A stretch of DNA of 64,000 nucleotides from assembly GCF_030295705.1 (NCBI RefSeq), contig NZ_AP027274.1, positions 1,302,001 to 1,366,000 of the forward strand, in the 5' to 3' direction. The notes under the pieces are model-generated. The model worked only from the letters and a program-made list of their open reading frames with translations. It was not told the DNA's origin and made no database searches. The translations under genes and the position numbers were made by a program. This stretch comes from Polynucleobacter sp. TUM22923 (lineage in GTDB: Bacteria; Pseudomonadota; Gammaproteobacteria; Burkholderiales; Burkholderiaceae). How positions within the stretch are numbered: the first letter of the stretch is position 1; each line of letters starts with the position of its first letter. This document shows positions 8,705-18,013 of the stretch, piece after piece.

Positions 8705-10465
8705 TTAGCACTTAGGTATTTTGCCCACCATTTTTGCTGCTCTTAAAAAATCAAAGTCGACACCCTGATCTGCTTGAGTGACGGTATCTAAAAATAATTT
8801 AAGGTAGCCGCGCTCTGCAGTAGGCTCAATAATCGGATTATCTTTTGCGCGCTGCTCTAGCTCTTCATTCGATATTAATAGGCTGATCTCACGATTTTTC
8901 ACGCTTAAACGGATGCGATCGCCATTCTGTACATGCGCTAAAGGCCCACCAATAGCAGCCTCTGGAGTGACGTGTAAAACGATCGTTCCAAAAGCAGTGC
9001 CACTCATACGACCATCTGAAATGCGTACGATGTCTTTGACACCAGATCGCGCCAACTTTAGTGGAATAGGAATATAGCCCGCCTCCGGCATGCCAGGCGC
9101 ACCTTTAGGGCCAATATTTTTTAAAACCAAAATGTCATCGGCCGTTACATCCAACTCAGGACTATCAATTCGGTTTGCCAGATCTTCAGAATTCTCAAAG
9201 ACGACTGCGCGCCCCTCATGCTCCATCAATCTTTCATCAGCGGCAGACTGCTTGATGATGGCTCCCCCAGGCGCTAAATTACCATGCAACACAGCAATAC
9301 TGCCGCGAGGATAAATCGGGTTATCTAACTTACGCACAACGTCCTGCTTGAAGCTTGGTGGCGCTGCATCAATCTCTTCGCCCAAAGTACGGCCAGTGAC
9401 TGTCATAGCATCGAGCTTTAATAAAGGCTTAAGTTCGCGTAAGAGTGTAGTCATGCCACCCGCATCATGAAAATTTTCCATATAGTGGTCACCTGAAGGC
9501 TTTAGGTCAACCAATACCGGAGTTTCATTACCCATTCTATCCAAGGCATCCAAGTCAATCTCTAGGCCCATACGACCTGCAATTGCGGCTAAATGAACAA
9601 TCCCATTAGTTGATCCACCGATAGCTAATAAAACACGCATCGCATTCTCAAATGCATCCGCAGTCAGCACTTTGTCGATCGTGACACCGTCTTTAGCCAT
9701 TTGCACAGCGCGGGTGCCCGTCTCCTCTGCAATACGAATGCGATCTGCAGTTACTGCAGGCGGAGTTGCCCCACCAGGCACAGTCATTCCTAATGCCTCA
9801 GCAATACAGGCCATCGTACTGGCGGTACCCATCACAGAACAAGTTCCCACACTAGCGACGAGCTGGTCATTTACCTCATCTTTTTCTGCCTCATCAATTT
9901 CACCTGCGCGAAACTTACCCCAATAGCGGCGACAGTCAGTACAAGCACCAACTCGCTCACTACGATGTGAGCCAGTGAGCATCGAGCCCGTGATGAGCTG
10001 GATAGCAGGAAGCCCGGCAGATGCGGCACCCATCATCTGCGCAGGAACGGTTTTATCGCATCCACCGATCATGACAACGGCATCCATTGGTTGAGCACGC
10101 AGCATTTCTTCCGTATCCATCGACATCAAATTTCGTAAATACATACTAGTTGGCGCAGCAAAGCTTTCATGAATCGAGATGGTCGGAAAATCCATCGGCA
10201 ATCCACCGGCCAACATCACGCCACGCTTTACTGCCTCAATTAATTGCGGCATATTGCCATGGCAAGGATTGTATGCACTACCCGTATTAATAATGCCAAT
10301 GACCGGGCGATCTAGCGCACTATTGGTATAGCCTGCACCCTTGATAAATGCTTTACGCAAAAATAAAGAAAATCCTTTATCACCATAGCTTGTTAAGCCT
10401 TTACGTAAGCCACTCGCAGGGGCTATTTTTTGATCTGAGCTATCTTTTTTGTCTTTGCTTGTCAT
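8705..10465 (-). CDS. IlvD/Edd family dehydratase (dihydroxy-acid or sugar-acid dehydratase)
   Basis: Iron-sulfur dehydratase that removes water from a 2,3-dihydroxy acid to give a 2-keto acid. The three cluster cysteines are seen in NPCHGNMPQL, GGCDKTVPAQ and SVGTCSVMGTAST, and the C-terminal domain has GNLAPGGAIIKQSA and RISDGRMSGTAFGT. The 586 residues and the ACTDCRRYWGKFRAGEI stretch resemble the sugar-acid (arabinonate/xylonate-like) branch as much as branched-chain IlvD, so the substrate is left open. A Bug-type binding protein lies 16 bp upstream on the same strand, which favours a catabolic role. Confidence 0.85.
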   Translation of the reverse strand: MTSKDKKDSSDQKIAPASGLRKGLTSYGDKGFSLFLRKAFIKGAGYTNSALDRPVIGIINTGSAYNPCHGNMPQLIEAVKRGVMLAGGLPMDFPTISIHESFAAPTSMYLRNLMSMDTEEMLRAQPMDAVVMIGGCDKTVPAQMMGAASAGLPAIQLITGSMLTGSHRSERVGACTDCRRYWGKFRAGEIDEAEKDEVNDQLVASVGTCSVMGTASTMACIAEALGMTVPGGATPPAVTADRIRIAEETGTRAVQMAKDGVTIDKVLTADAFENAMRVLLAIGGSTNGIVHLAAIAGRMGLEIDLDALDRMGNETPVLVDLKPSGDHYMENFHDAGGMTTLLRELKPLLKLDAMTVTGRTLGEEIDAAPPSFKQDVVRKLDNPIYPRGSIAVLHGNLAPGGAIIKQSAADERLMEHEGRAVVFENSEDLANRIDSPELDVTADDILVLKNIGPKGAPGMPEAGYIPIPLKLARSGVKDIVRISDGRMSGTAFGTIVLHVTPEAAIGGPLAHVQNGDRIRLSVKNREISLLISNEELEQRAKDNPIIEPTAERGYLKLFLDTVTQADQGVDFDFLRAAKMVGKIPKC

Positions 10466-10492
10466 GCCATATTCTTTGTTTTTAAAATTAAC

Positions 10493-11482
10493 TTACTCAG
10501 CCTTAATATCGGCCTCTTTAATTACTTTTTCCCAGCGCTTGACTTCCGCAGCTAACAACAATGCAGATTGCTTTGGATTAGTTGGTGCAGCAGCATAAAC
10601 ACCCTGCTTTAAGAATGCTTCCTTAACTTCTGGATTAACTAGCAGTGTAGCAATCACTGCATTCAATTGGTTGATGATGGCAACGGGTGTACCTACCGGA
10701 GCTAATACGCCAAAAGTAGAGCTTACCTCCAAAGCAGGCATACCTGACTCAGCGGTGGTGGGTACATCTGGCAGCATCGAAATTCGCTTTGATGTGGTCA
10801 CTGCTAATGGACGTAGCTGCCCCGCATTAATAAAAGGTAATGCTGCAGGAACGGTTTCCACCATCATGTTGACCTGTCCCGCTACTAAATCAGTCATCGC
10901 CGGACCGCTGCCTTTATAGGGAATGTGTGTAATTTTAATTTGCGCTTCTTTTTGGAAAATTTCTGCCCCCATGCGCTGTGGAGCACCGGCACCAGATGAA
11001 GCGTAATTAAGCTTATCAGGGCTGGCTTTTGCATAATCAACCAAGCCTTTTAAGGTTCTCACAGGAACATTGGGGTTCACAACGACAACCAAGGGAACGG
11101 AGCCCACAATCATGATGGGGGTGAAATCCTTCAGGATGTCATAGCGTAGCTTCCCCTTTTCTAATGTAGCCATAGTTGAGTGAGAGGTAACGGCGCCCAT
11201 TAAAAGGGTGTAACCATCAGGATTTGACCTAGCTACCGCCTCTGCGCCAATGTTACCGCCAGCACCACCACGGTTATCTACAAGCACTTGTTGGCCCAGT
11301 GCATCACCTAGATTCTTAGCCAGAATGCGACCGATAACATCTGTAGCACCGCCCGGAGGATAAGGAACAATCAGCTTAATTGGCTTATCCGGATAAACCG
11401 CATGAGCCACTCCATTCAATCCAATGACTAAGGCGCAATATAGGATGGCGCGACCAGCCTTACTAAATGAGGAAGTAAACAT
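10493..11482 (-). CDS. Bug/TctC-family extracytoplasmic binding protein
   Basis: Periplasmic receptor of the Bordetella uptake gene family, which binds carboxylates. Signal peptide [14 protein letters not shown] to VAHA precedes the mature [20 protein letters not shown], the family signature; [16 protein letters not shown] is the second conserved ligand-binding loop. The ATG at 11482 follows GGAGAC at good spacing, so it is preferred over an ATG 21 bp upstream. No TctA/TctB membrane genes are adjacent, as is usual for orphan Bug genes. It is probably cotranscribed with the downstream dehydratase. Confidence 0.88.
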   Translation of the reverse strand: MFTSSFSKAGRAILYCALVIGLNGVAHAVYPDKPIKLIVPYPPGGATDVIGRILAKNLGDALGQQVLVDNRGGAGGNIGAEAVARSNPDGYTLLMGAVTSHSTMATLEKGKLRYDILKDFTPIMIVGSVPLVVVVNPNVPVRTLKGLVDYAKASPDKLNYASSGAGAPQRMGAEIFQKEAQIKITHIPYKGSGPAMTDLVAGQVNMMVETVPAALPFINAGQLRPLAVTTSKRISMLPDVPTTAESGMPALEVSSTFGVLAPVGTPVAIINQLNAVIATLLVNPEVKEAFLKQGVYAAAPTNPKQSALLLAAEVKRWEKVIKEADIKAE

Positions 11483-11587
11483 TTTGTCTCCAGTTGATAG
11501 CATTATTTTTATAAGCTCAATATACTAAACTTTAGCAATCAAAATACTTGAGCAAACTCAACTTTAACTACATTATGGGAAAAAGCT

Positions 11588-12013
11588 ATGTCTAGCAACG
11601 TTCAACCATTTCACTTAGCTTTTCCGGTAAATGACCTAGAGGCAGCCCGCCATTTTTATGGCAAAACTCTAGGCTGCGACGAAGGTCGAAGCTCTGAGGA
11701 GTGGATTGATTTTGACTTTTTTGGCCATCAACTTGTTGCTCACCTTGCACCCGAGGAGTGTGGGCACGCAAGTGCAAATGAAGTGGATGGACAACAGGTG
11801 CCCGTGAAGCACTTTGGAGTTGTTTTAACAATGCCAGATTGGCATGTTCTAGCGAAACGATTACAAGCCTCCAATATGCAATTCATCATCGAGCCACAAA
11901 TTCGCTTTCAGGGAAAAGTGGGCGAGCAGGCTACGATGTTTTTCTTGGATCCTGCTGGTAACGCATTAGAATTCAAAGCATTCGAGGATCCAAGTCAACT
12001 ATTTGCCAAATAA
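11588..12013 (+). CDS. VOC-family protein (glyoxalase/dioxygenase fold)
   Basis: A 141-residue vicinal-oxygen-chelate protein with two beta-alpha-beta-beta-beta halves. Signature pieces are [23 protein letters not shown], the histidine in [17 protein letters not shown], and the C-terminal [15 protein letters not shown] with a metal-ligand glutamate. Family members include glyoxalases, dioxygenases and resistance proteins; the substrate cannot be assigned. It stands alone, convergent with the TonB-dependent receptor gene and divergent from the Bug gene. Confidence 0.82.
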   Translation: MSSNVQPFHLAFPVNDLEAARHFYGKTLGCDEGRSSEEWIDFDFFGHQLVAHLAPEECGHASANEVDGQQVPVKHFGVVLTMPDWHVLAKRLQASNMQFIIEPQIRFQGKVGEQATMFFLDPAGNALEFKAFEDPSQLFAK

Positions 12014-12060
12014 ATTAGGGTGCGGAAATCCAAGGATCTCTCACCTCTCCAGATAGTATT

Positions 12061-14118
12061 TCAGAAGAATTGATAACTCATGCCTGCCTGAAAATTCAAA
12101 GGTGCGCCCGCAAAAATACCATCTGGACTTCTACTATAGATGTAGCGCTTATTAAATAAATTATTAATCACCCCGAACACTTTCCAATGTTTGTTGACCG
12201 CGTAATTTGCAGTCCAATTGACCGTAACTACTGCAGGTATTTCACCTAAGGTGCCAATCGCATTAGATGCCACCGTATTTGCTGAATCGGGAAACTGTGA
12301 ATCAATGTAGTTAGCGCTGAGCAAGGTGTTAAATCCATTGCGCTGATAATTTAATCCTAAATTTGAGATGAGTTTAGGCGTGTAGGGTATGCGCTTACCA
12401 TCCGCTCCAATAGAAGAGCTGCCAACATACTTTGCAACGGGAATATAGGTTGCATTACCGTTGATACTCCAACCAGCACCCAACAGGAGCCCCAATGCTA
12501 ACTCGGCACCCTGATGTAAGCTTTTTCCACCATTGGCTTTGTTGATCCCCATTGCTAAGCTTTGATTCACAATTTGATTACTAAAATTCATACTAAAAAC
12601 TGCAGCATCATAAGTAAAGCTTGGATTTTTTCCCCTGAAGCCGAATTCCATATTAGTCGATCGCTCAGGATCCAGCTGCTGATCAACCCCCTGCTCACTG
12701 ACTGCAGTAGCGAGTTGTGCAGGAGCAAATCCCTTATAGATGCTGGAATACAGCTGAAGACCAGGAGTGACTTGTAGGGTAGCGCCAATCTGCGGAATCG
12801 TTTCTACGTTTTTGGCGCCACCGCTTTTTTCAGTAAGCACGTTATTTCGGGTCTGGTTATAGCTCTCTACACGTATGCCCGGAATCACAGCAAAATCTTT
12901 GGTGATTAAAAACCGATTTTGGGCATACAACGCTACTGAATTTGCCTTATTTTCTTCATGAGTGGCAATTCTTCCCGATCTAGCTAGGCTAGTCGATGCT
13001 AACATTTGATTAGACTGCGTCTCAGTATGCAATCGCACCCCAAACTCAGCCTCATTTCGAAGGCCAAATGCTTTAAATGCATGCATGAGACGAGAATCTA
13101 TACCCAACATCTGAAACTCTCGATTACGCCCGAACATACATTCGGAGCTACCGTTGCATGGCTTAAAAACCGTCCCATCAACAGAGCGAGAGTTAATACT
13201 CTGGCGCCAAAAATCACGCCCCAGCTTGCTCCAGTAGACTAATGTATTCAGTTTGGCATCGGGACTCATATCCCAGGAGTGATTTAAATCAACTGCATTT
13301 CTCTGAGTAACAAAACTATCGTTTGGCGCAGGATTTGATGACGTTTTATTGTTATATTGATTGGGTCTCAATCCCACATAAGAAATATTAATGTCATTAT
13401 CGTAATGAGTGTATTTCAAGCTCATCCATTGATTTTTGGCAACACTCATGCCCCCCTTAAAAAGAATATCGGTCATCTCATACCCATTACTCTGATAACT
13501 ATTTGATTCAGACTTAATCACATTCAGACCAGCAATAGCTCCATTGGACTCTGATTTACCACCAGCCTCAATTTGCGCCAAGCGATATCCATAGTTACCA
13601 GCTTTAGCGGTAACCTTAAACCCTTCTTCCGGTGTTTTGGTCAGATAATTAACAACACCGCCAATATTAGATGGGCCGTACTGCAACCCAGATGCCCCCT
13701 TTAATACCTCAATACCACTCATGCGATCTACTGGTGGACTGTAATAAGAAGCGTTGGAAATAAATAAACTGGGATGTATCGGTGCACCGTCCTCCAAAAG
13801 CAACACTTTTTGACTTCGACCTGGATTCAATCCCCGAATACCAATATTCGGAATTGCGCCAAGCGCACCCTCATCACCTCGAACATGGACTCCGGGAACG
13901 GTCTTTAAGGCATCTTGCAATGAAAGTGGCTGGAGAATTTCCAACTGCTTTTGATTGATGATGTCCACTGTCCCGGGAATTTTTGATAATGCATTTGCTT
14001 CTTTACCCACAATATCAATTCTAGGTAGATCCATTTCCTGAGCATTGGCGCATGTCAATGCTGAGCATCCAAGCGCTAACGCCAATCTTGGTGCCCATGC
14101 TAATTTCTGTAACTTCAT
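12061..14118 (-). CDS. TonB-dependent receptor, FecA-like
   Basis: Outer-membrane iron-chelate receptor of 685 residues. The signal peptide ends near ANAQ, and PRIDIVG may serve as the TonB box. The plug domain carries LQDALKTVPGVHVR, IGIRGLNPGRSQKVLLLEDG and VLKGASGLQYGPSNIGGVVNY, which closely follow the FecA pattern. The barrel includes LDPERSTNMEFGF and ends in aromatic FF. No N-terminal signalling domain and no FecI/FecR genes are present. The ATG at 14118 follows GGAGATTGC; a TTG six bases upstream is less likely. It is third in a tonB-hemP-receptor operon, so the ligand may be heme or a ferric chelate. Confidence 0.9.
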   Translation of the reverse strand: MKLQKLAWAPRLALALGCSALTCANAQEMDLPRIDIVGKEANALSKIPGTVDIINQKQLEILQPLSLQDALKTVPGVHVRGDEGALGAIPNIGIRGLNPGRSQKVLLLEDGAPIHPSLFISNASYYSPPVDRMSGIEVLKGASGLQYGPSNIGGVVNYLTKTPEEGFKVTAKAGNYGYRLAQIEAGGKSESNGAIAGLNVIKSESNSYQSNGYEMTDILFKGGMSVAKNQWMSLKYTHYDNDINISYVGLRPNQYNNKTSSNPAPNDSFVTQRNAVDLNHSWDMSPDAKLNTLVYWSKLGRDFWRQSINSRSVDGTVFKPCNGSSECMFGRNREFQMLGIDSRLMHAFKAFGLRNEAEFGVRLHTETQSNQMLASTSLARSGRIATHEENKANSVALYAQNRFLITKDFAVIPGIRVESYNQTRNNVLTEKSGGAKNVETIPQIGATLQVTPGLQLYSSIYKGFAPAQLATAVSEQGVDQQLDPERSTNMEFGFRGKNPSFTYDAAVFSMNFSNQIVNQSLAMGINKANGGKSLHQGAELALGLLLGAGWSINGNATYIPVAKYVGSSSIGADGKRIPYTPKLISNLGLNYQRNGFNTLLSANYIDSQFPDSANTVASNAIGTLGEIPAVVTVNWTANYAVNKHWKVFGVINNLFNKRYIYSRSPDGIFAGAPLNFQAGMSYQFF

Positions 14119-14202
14119 ATGCAATCTCCAGTGATGTAAATAAAAAATCGCTGGCTATTGGCATATCAATATACTTTTTGCTGGCTAAAAATAAATTTAA
14201 AA

Positions 14203-14379
14203 TTATTTAGTCAAGATAAGCTTTCTTAGCTTGGTAATGCTTAGCTGATACCTGTGACCCTCGTGCAGAATGATGATTGAGCGATCATTTCCCATTAAAG
14301 AGGTGCTTTGGATTACCCTACCCCAAACATCTTGGGGCACATTTGATGTTTCTTTCAATGCGGGCGTGTGATGACTCAA
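14203..14379 (-). CDS. hemP: HemP-like hemin uptake protein (58 aa, TTG start)
   Basis: Short protein whose C-terminal half, SIIILHEGHRYQLSITKLRK followed by LILTK, matches the HemP signature of a short hydrophobic strand, HxGxxYxL and the terminal LILTK. The start is taken as TTG at 14379-14377: it follows GGAGG by six bases and lies one base after the tonB stop. The frame is open upstream inside tonB, where it is only an overlapping frame. HemP is found with heme or siderophore receptors under Fur control, and in Burkholderia relatives it acts as a regulator of heme uptake (established for the family). Confidence 0.8.
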   Translation of the reverse strand: MSHHTPALKETSNVPQDVWGRVIQSTSLMGNDRSIIILHEGHRYQLSITKLRKLILTK

Positions 14380-14380
14380 C

Positions 14381-15013
14381 TTAGGCCTCCAGGGTAAAGT
14401 GGATCGGGAGGCGATAACACTCGGAGGCGCCTGATCCCTTCGGCCCTGAGGTAGAAAATCTCCACTCTTTGATTGTTTCCAAAGCCGCATGATCTAGCCG
14501 TGAAAATCCTGAGCTTTTCACCAATGTAAGCCCATCAACTAAGCCCTGGCGATTGATGCACATCCTTAGCTCAACAAAGCCCTGTTCACCCATACGCCTA
14601 CTAGCTATGGGATAAGGTGGCTGAGGATTTGCCAAAATGCCGCGCTGACTCAATGGCATATTGGTGATTGAGGAGATTGCTGGTGCAGTAGACCCTTCCA
14701 TGACATTTATAGTTGGGCTAGTAGACTCTATTTTTTGATGCCTAAAAGCCATAGATGCACCAAACACCTTAGCGGCATGATCGACCGATTGTTTGATTGT
14801 TCGATTTTCAGGGGGCGACCTTGTGGCACTCTTTGAAGAACTCTCTCGAGTAAGCCCCAAAGAGATGACTTGTTCTGCGAGCCTATCTACGCCATTATTT
14901 TTAAATGATGTAGCAAGCCCTAGAACACTTACGTGAATTGCAGTGACAACCGCAATGAGAGCGATTGAGATATCGCCATTAAAAGCACTACTCCGATACC
15001 TTAACAACGCCAT
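14381..15013 (-). CDS. tonB: Energy transducer TonB
   Basis: Inner-membrane anchored protein passing proton-motive energy to outer-membrane receptors. The 210 residues have one N-terminal membrane segment (ISIALIAVVTAIHVSVLGLA), a low-complexity periplasmic linker, and a C-terminal TonB domain beginning PQPPYPIASRRMGEQGFVEL, with SSGFSRLDHAALETIKEWRF. The linker is poorer in proline than classical TonB. No exbB/exbD genes are adjacent, so the motor must be encoded elsewhere. A Fur-like box lies 30 bp upstream. Confidence 0.9.
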   Translation of the reverse strand: MALLRYRSSAFNGDISIALIAVVTAIHVSVLGLATSFKNNGVDRLAEQVISLGLTRESSSKSATRSPPENRTIKQSVDHAAKVFGASMAFRHQKIESTSPTINVMEGSTAPAISSITNMPLSQRGILANPQPPYPIASRRMGEQGFVELRMCINRQGLVDGLTLVKSSGFSRLDHAALETIKEWRFSTSGPKGSGASECYRLPIHFTLEA

Positions 15014-15042
15014 ACCTACGCCCGCCCTACATAATTTTTAAA

Positions 15043-15057
15043 TGATAATGATTCTCA
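15043..15057 (-). promoter_or_regulatory. Fur box upstream of tonB-hemP-receptor
   Basis: TGATAATGATTCTCA matches the 7-1-7 Fur consensus TGATAATnATTATCA at 14 of 15 positions counting the free centre. It is 30 bp before the tonB ATG, so iron-loaded Fur probably represses this operon. Confidence 0.85.
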
Positions 15058-15135
15058 TCTATTTTATGCAAAGCAAGCAATATAAACAACCCTTCTTAAA
15101 AAGAGGACGTAACACTGGAATGCTAATTTGCTAGA

Positions 15136-16326
15136 TTACTGAGTTGCCAAGCGCCATAGTGAAGTCACTTCAGCAGCTCTAGCAGCATGAAGCCGGTCAG
15201 TTTCATCAAATGCTTTCTGGTGCTTTGCCTTTGTATCGCTTCGGCTTAGCACTTTCAATCCTGCCTGCTCGATCCACTCTAGTAATTCGGCTCGGGTCCT
15301 CAGCCCCAAATGCTCAGCCAGATCAGACAAAATCAGCCAGCCCTCACCCCCAGGCAATAGATGATCTTTCAATCCATTGATGAAGCCCTTCAGCATCTGA
15401 CTGCCAGGATCATAGATAGAACGCTCTAAAGTAGAGCTAGGTCGGGCTGGTAACCATGGAGGGTTACATACAATTAAAGAAGCCTTACCCTCGGGAAATA
15501 AATTTGCTTTAACAACGGTAATTTGATTGGTTAAATTCAAACGCTCAATATTTTCTTTAGCACAAGCTAGCGCGCGATCATCCAAATCTGTAGCGATAAC
15601 CTTTTGCAATCCACGCATAGTCAGGATGATAGATAAAACACTGCTACCAACACCAATGTCAAAAGCAGTCGATTCAGCATCAAGCGCCTTAGGCAAAGGG
15701 GTATCACAAACTAACTCAAGATACTCACCACGAATAGGAGAAAAAACACCATAGTGTGGATACACAAAAACAGCCTCACCATTTTCATCGGCAAGGACAG
15801 GTAAACCATTCTTGCGCCATTCATAAGCGCTGATCACCCCTAAGAGTTCGCGTAAGGAAATAACATACGCCTGAGTAGAAGCGCCATACGCCTCATAACA
15901 TGCCTGAGATACGACCGGCGCCCGCCTCAAAGAGATCGTATGCTCGGAAGTGCATTGAATTAATATCATCCCCAGAATACGAGCACGCTGGGATTGCGTA
16001 AGGCGATGTAAATTAAAGGTGTCGAGGGCAAGCTGTTGAGCAGTCTTCTCAACATTGGCAATAACACTCTTATCTGCTCGCTTTGATTTTTTTGAAGGCC
16101 TATCTACGCGTCGCACTAACGCTTGCAATAATTGACGGGCATTTTGAAAATCGCCCCTCCACAAGATCGCGGTGCCCTCACAGGCTAGGCGATAGGCGAT
16201 ATCTGCAGTTAGCGTGTCATCTCCCAGAACTACTTTTTTATGGGGCGCTATGCCATTTTCAGAATGCCAAAGGGCTGTCTGTATTTGGTCGCCCTCTTCC
16301 CATTGGATAAAAGCATCTTTAGTCAT
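15136..16326 (-). CDS. SAM-dependent methyltransferase (MTS/HemK-like catalytic domain)
   Basis: A 396-residue protein with an unrecognised N-terminal half of about 200 residues and a C-terminal methyltransferase domain. FDIGVGSSVLSIILTMRG is the SAM-binding loop, ATDLDDRALACAKEN holds the acidic ribose ligand, and LIVCNPPWLPARP is the NPPW motif used by enzymes that methylate planar nitrogens of nucleobases or glutamine. The substrate is not known; rRNA or release-factor-type targets are plausible. It lies three bases after a CMD-family gene on the same strand. Confidence 0.8.
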   Translation of the reverse strand: MTKDAFIQWEEGDQIQTALWHSENGIAPHKKVVLGDDTLTADIAYRLACEGTAILWRGDFQNARQLLQALVRRVDRPSKKSKRADKSVIANVEKTAQQLALDTFNLHRLTQSQRARILGMILIQCTSEHTISLRRAPVVSQACYEAYGASTQAYVISLRELLGVISAYEWRKNGLPVLADENGEAVFVYPHYGVFSPIRGEYLELVCDTPLPKALDAESTAFDIGVGSSVLSIILTMRGLQKVIATDLDDRALACAKENIERLNLTNQITVVKANLFPEGKASLIVCNPPWLPARPSSTLERSIYDPGSQMLKGFINGLKDHLLPGGEGWLILSDLAEHLGLRTRAELLEWIEQAGLKVLSRSDTKAKHQKAFDETDRLHAARAAEVTSLWRLATQ

Positions 16327-16329
16327 AAA

Positions 16330-16881
16330 TTATCCAGGAGGGTGATCCTCCGGATTGACATCTAAGGCAATCAGAAAACGAGAGACCATGTTGTACGCTG
16401 CAATCACCGTTACTAACTCCACTGTATCCGTATTGCCAAGGGTAGCTTGCAGCCTTTTCATTAAAGCGCTGTCGACTTGAATATTGCGCGTCATCTGAAA
16501 AGTTAACGCTGCAGTATCTTGCTCTATTGGACTAAAACATTCCTCTGGAAAGTTAGCCTGTCCAATAAGGCGCAATGCTTGCACCTGCTCTTCTGTGCCA
16601 CCCGCCTGAATAAATGGTGGCGCATGATGAAAAAACTCATACTCAGCACCGTTTAATACCGCAACCCCACACATCGCTAGTTCACGCAACTTAGGATTTA
16701 GGGATAGATTGTTACGAATCTCGCCAATAAAGTGATTCCAGCCTTCGGCAATCGGGGTGCTATGCAACAGCATTCGATCTAGATTAATAAATTGCCCACC
16801 GCGCCTTTGGCGAATGGCGGAGACCAGTGCAGCAGGTTCTGCCAAATCCATTGGTTGATAAGGAATTAAACGCTCGTTCAT
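16330..16881 (-). CDS. Carboxymuconolactone decarboxylase-family protein
   Basis: A 183-residue alpha-helical protein of the CMD/AhpD-like fold. RELAMCGVAVLNGAEYEFFH is the family core, with the glutamate and histidine expected at the active site. There is no CxxC pair as in AhpD, so peroxidase activity is unlikely. It sits between a Bug-type binding protein and a methyltransferase on one strand. The function is probably in aromatic- or lactone-acid catabolism (inference). Confidence 0.75.
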   Translation of the reverse strand: MNERLIPYQPMDLAEPAALVSAIRQRRGGQFINLDRMLLHSTPIAEGWNHFIGEIRNNLSLNPKLRELAMCGVAVLNGAEYEFFHHAPPFIQAGGTEEQVQALRLIGQANFPEECFSPIEQDTAALTFQMTRNIQVDSALMKRLQATLGNTDTVELVTVIAAYNMVSRFLIALDVNPEDHPPG

Positions 16882-16922
16882 ATTGATGTATTTGGTCAGG
16901 TGTTAATTAAGGAATTAAGAAA

Positions 16923-17921
16923 TTAAGGCGCTTCTTTAATGTTATTTTCAATAACAAACTTACCCCATATGGCAATCTGCTTACCAATGAAATCGCGTAA
17001 AGTATCTGGGTTTCCAGCAACAATTTCAATTCCCTGTGATTTCAGTTTCTCAGCAACAGAAGGTGTTTTTAAGGCCTTAGTTACCGCCTGATTCATCGCG
17101 TTGACAATAGCAGGAGGTGTTTTACCAGGAGCCAAAACCGCCCACCATGCTGGCGCATTAAATCCTGGGAAGCCACTCTCAGCAATAGTAGGTACATTTG
17201 GTAAAGCAGCCGATCGCTTACTGGTAGTAATCGCTAAAGGAATGACACCACCGCTATCAATGTGAGGCCTGACTAAAAATTCCGAACCAATCGCTAGCTG
17301 AACTTGTCCCCCTAGAATGTCTTGCATCAAAGGCCCTCCGCCACGGTAAGGAATGTGATTCCAGTCCAGTCCCGATTGTTTTGCTAAGCGAGCGATCGCT
17401 AGATGTCCAAGACTCCCGATTCCAATCGAGCCGTAGCTAAATTGTTTGCCCGCTTTCGATTGATCTATCAGCTGTTTAAAGCTTGTTATGCCAGAACTCT
17501 TACTTGCAACGATGACCATTGGCGATGTACCAATTAAGGTTACCGGCGCAATGTCTTTAATCGTGTCGTAGGGAAGCTTATCTTTCAAACTAGGATTTAC
17601 CCCGTGTGTATCGAACACTACTGCAAAGGTATAGCCATCTGGATCGGCACGCGTCATTGCAGCAGTCCCGATAACACCAGATGCACCACCAATGTTTTCA
17701 ACAATCACGTTTTGCTTCAATTCTGCCTGCAAGGCTGGGGCTAGCACTCTAGCTACCTGGTCCACAGATCCACCTGGTGGGAATACTGCAATTAAACGAA
17801 TAGGCTTTTGGGTGGGCCAAGTCCCTACTCCAGCACTTTGGGCGCTCACGATAGAGCTGGCAGCCAACAGAACTGAGCCCAAAATCAAGGCTTTTTTAGC
17901 CATCCTTACAATAATCTGCAT
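16923..17921 (-). CDS. Bug/TctC-family extracytoplasmic binding protein
   Basis: A 332-residue periplasmic solute receptor. The signal peptide (MAKKALILGSVLLAASSIVS-A) is followed by WPTQKPIRLIAVFPPGGSVDQ, and ENIGGASGVIGTAAM is the second Bug signature. GGAG lies nine bases before the ATG at 17921; the methionine of MAKKAL six codons later is an alternative start. There are no membrane-component genes nearby. It is probably cotranscribed with the CMD-family gene 41 bp downstream. Confidence 0.87.
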   Translation of the reverse strand: MQIIVRMAKKALILGSVLLAASSIVSAQSAGVGTWPTQKPIRLIAVFPPGGSVDQVARVLAPALQAELKQNVIVENIGGASGVIGTAAMTRADPDGYTFAVVFDTHGVNPSLKDKLPYDTIKDIAPVTLIGTSPMVIVASKSSGITSFKQLIDQSKAGKQFSYGSIGIGSLGHLAIARLAKQSGLDWNHIPYRGGGPLMQDILGGQVQLAIGSEFLVRPHIDSGGVIPLAITTSKRSAALPNVPTIAESGFPGFNAPAWWAVLAPGKTPPAIVNAMNQAVTKALKTPSVAEKLKSQGIEIVAGNPDTLRDFIGKQIAIWGKFVIENNIKEAP

Positions 17922-18013
17922 TGCTCGTATCTCCTTCAGTTAAGTGCCCAAGATTACCACCCCTTGCAGCCATCCTGTTCGATAATAAGGGTTGGAGCCA
18001 AAATAGAACAATC

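Noticed and set aside
14203-14490. A 95-residue protein starting at 14490
   Set aside because: The first 37 codons only overlap tonB in another frame. Homology to HemP and a ribosome-binding site put the start at TTG 14379.
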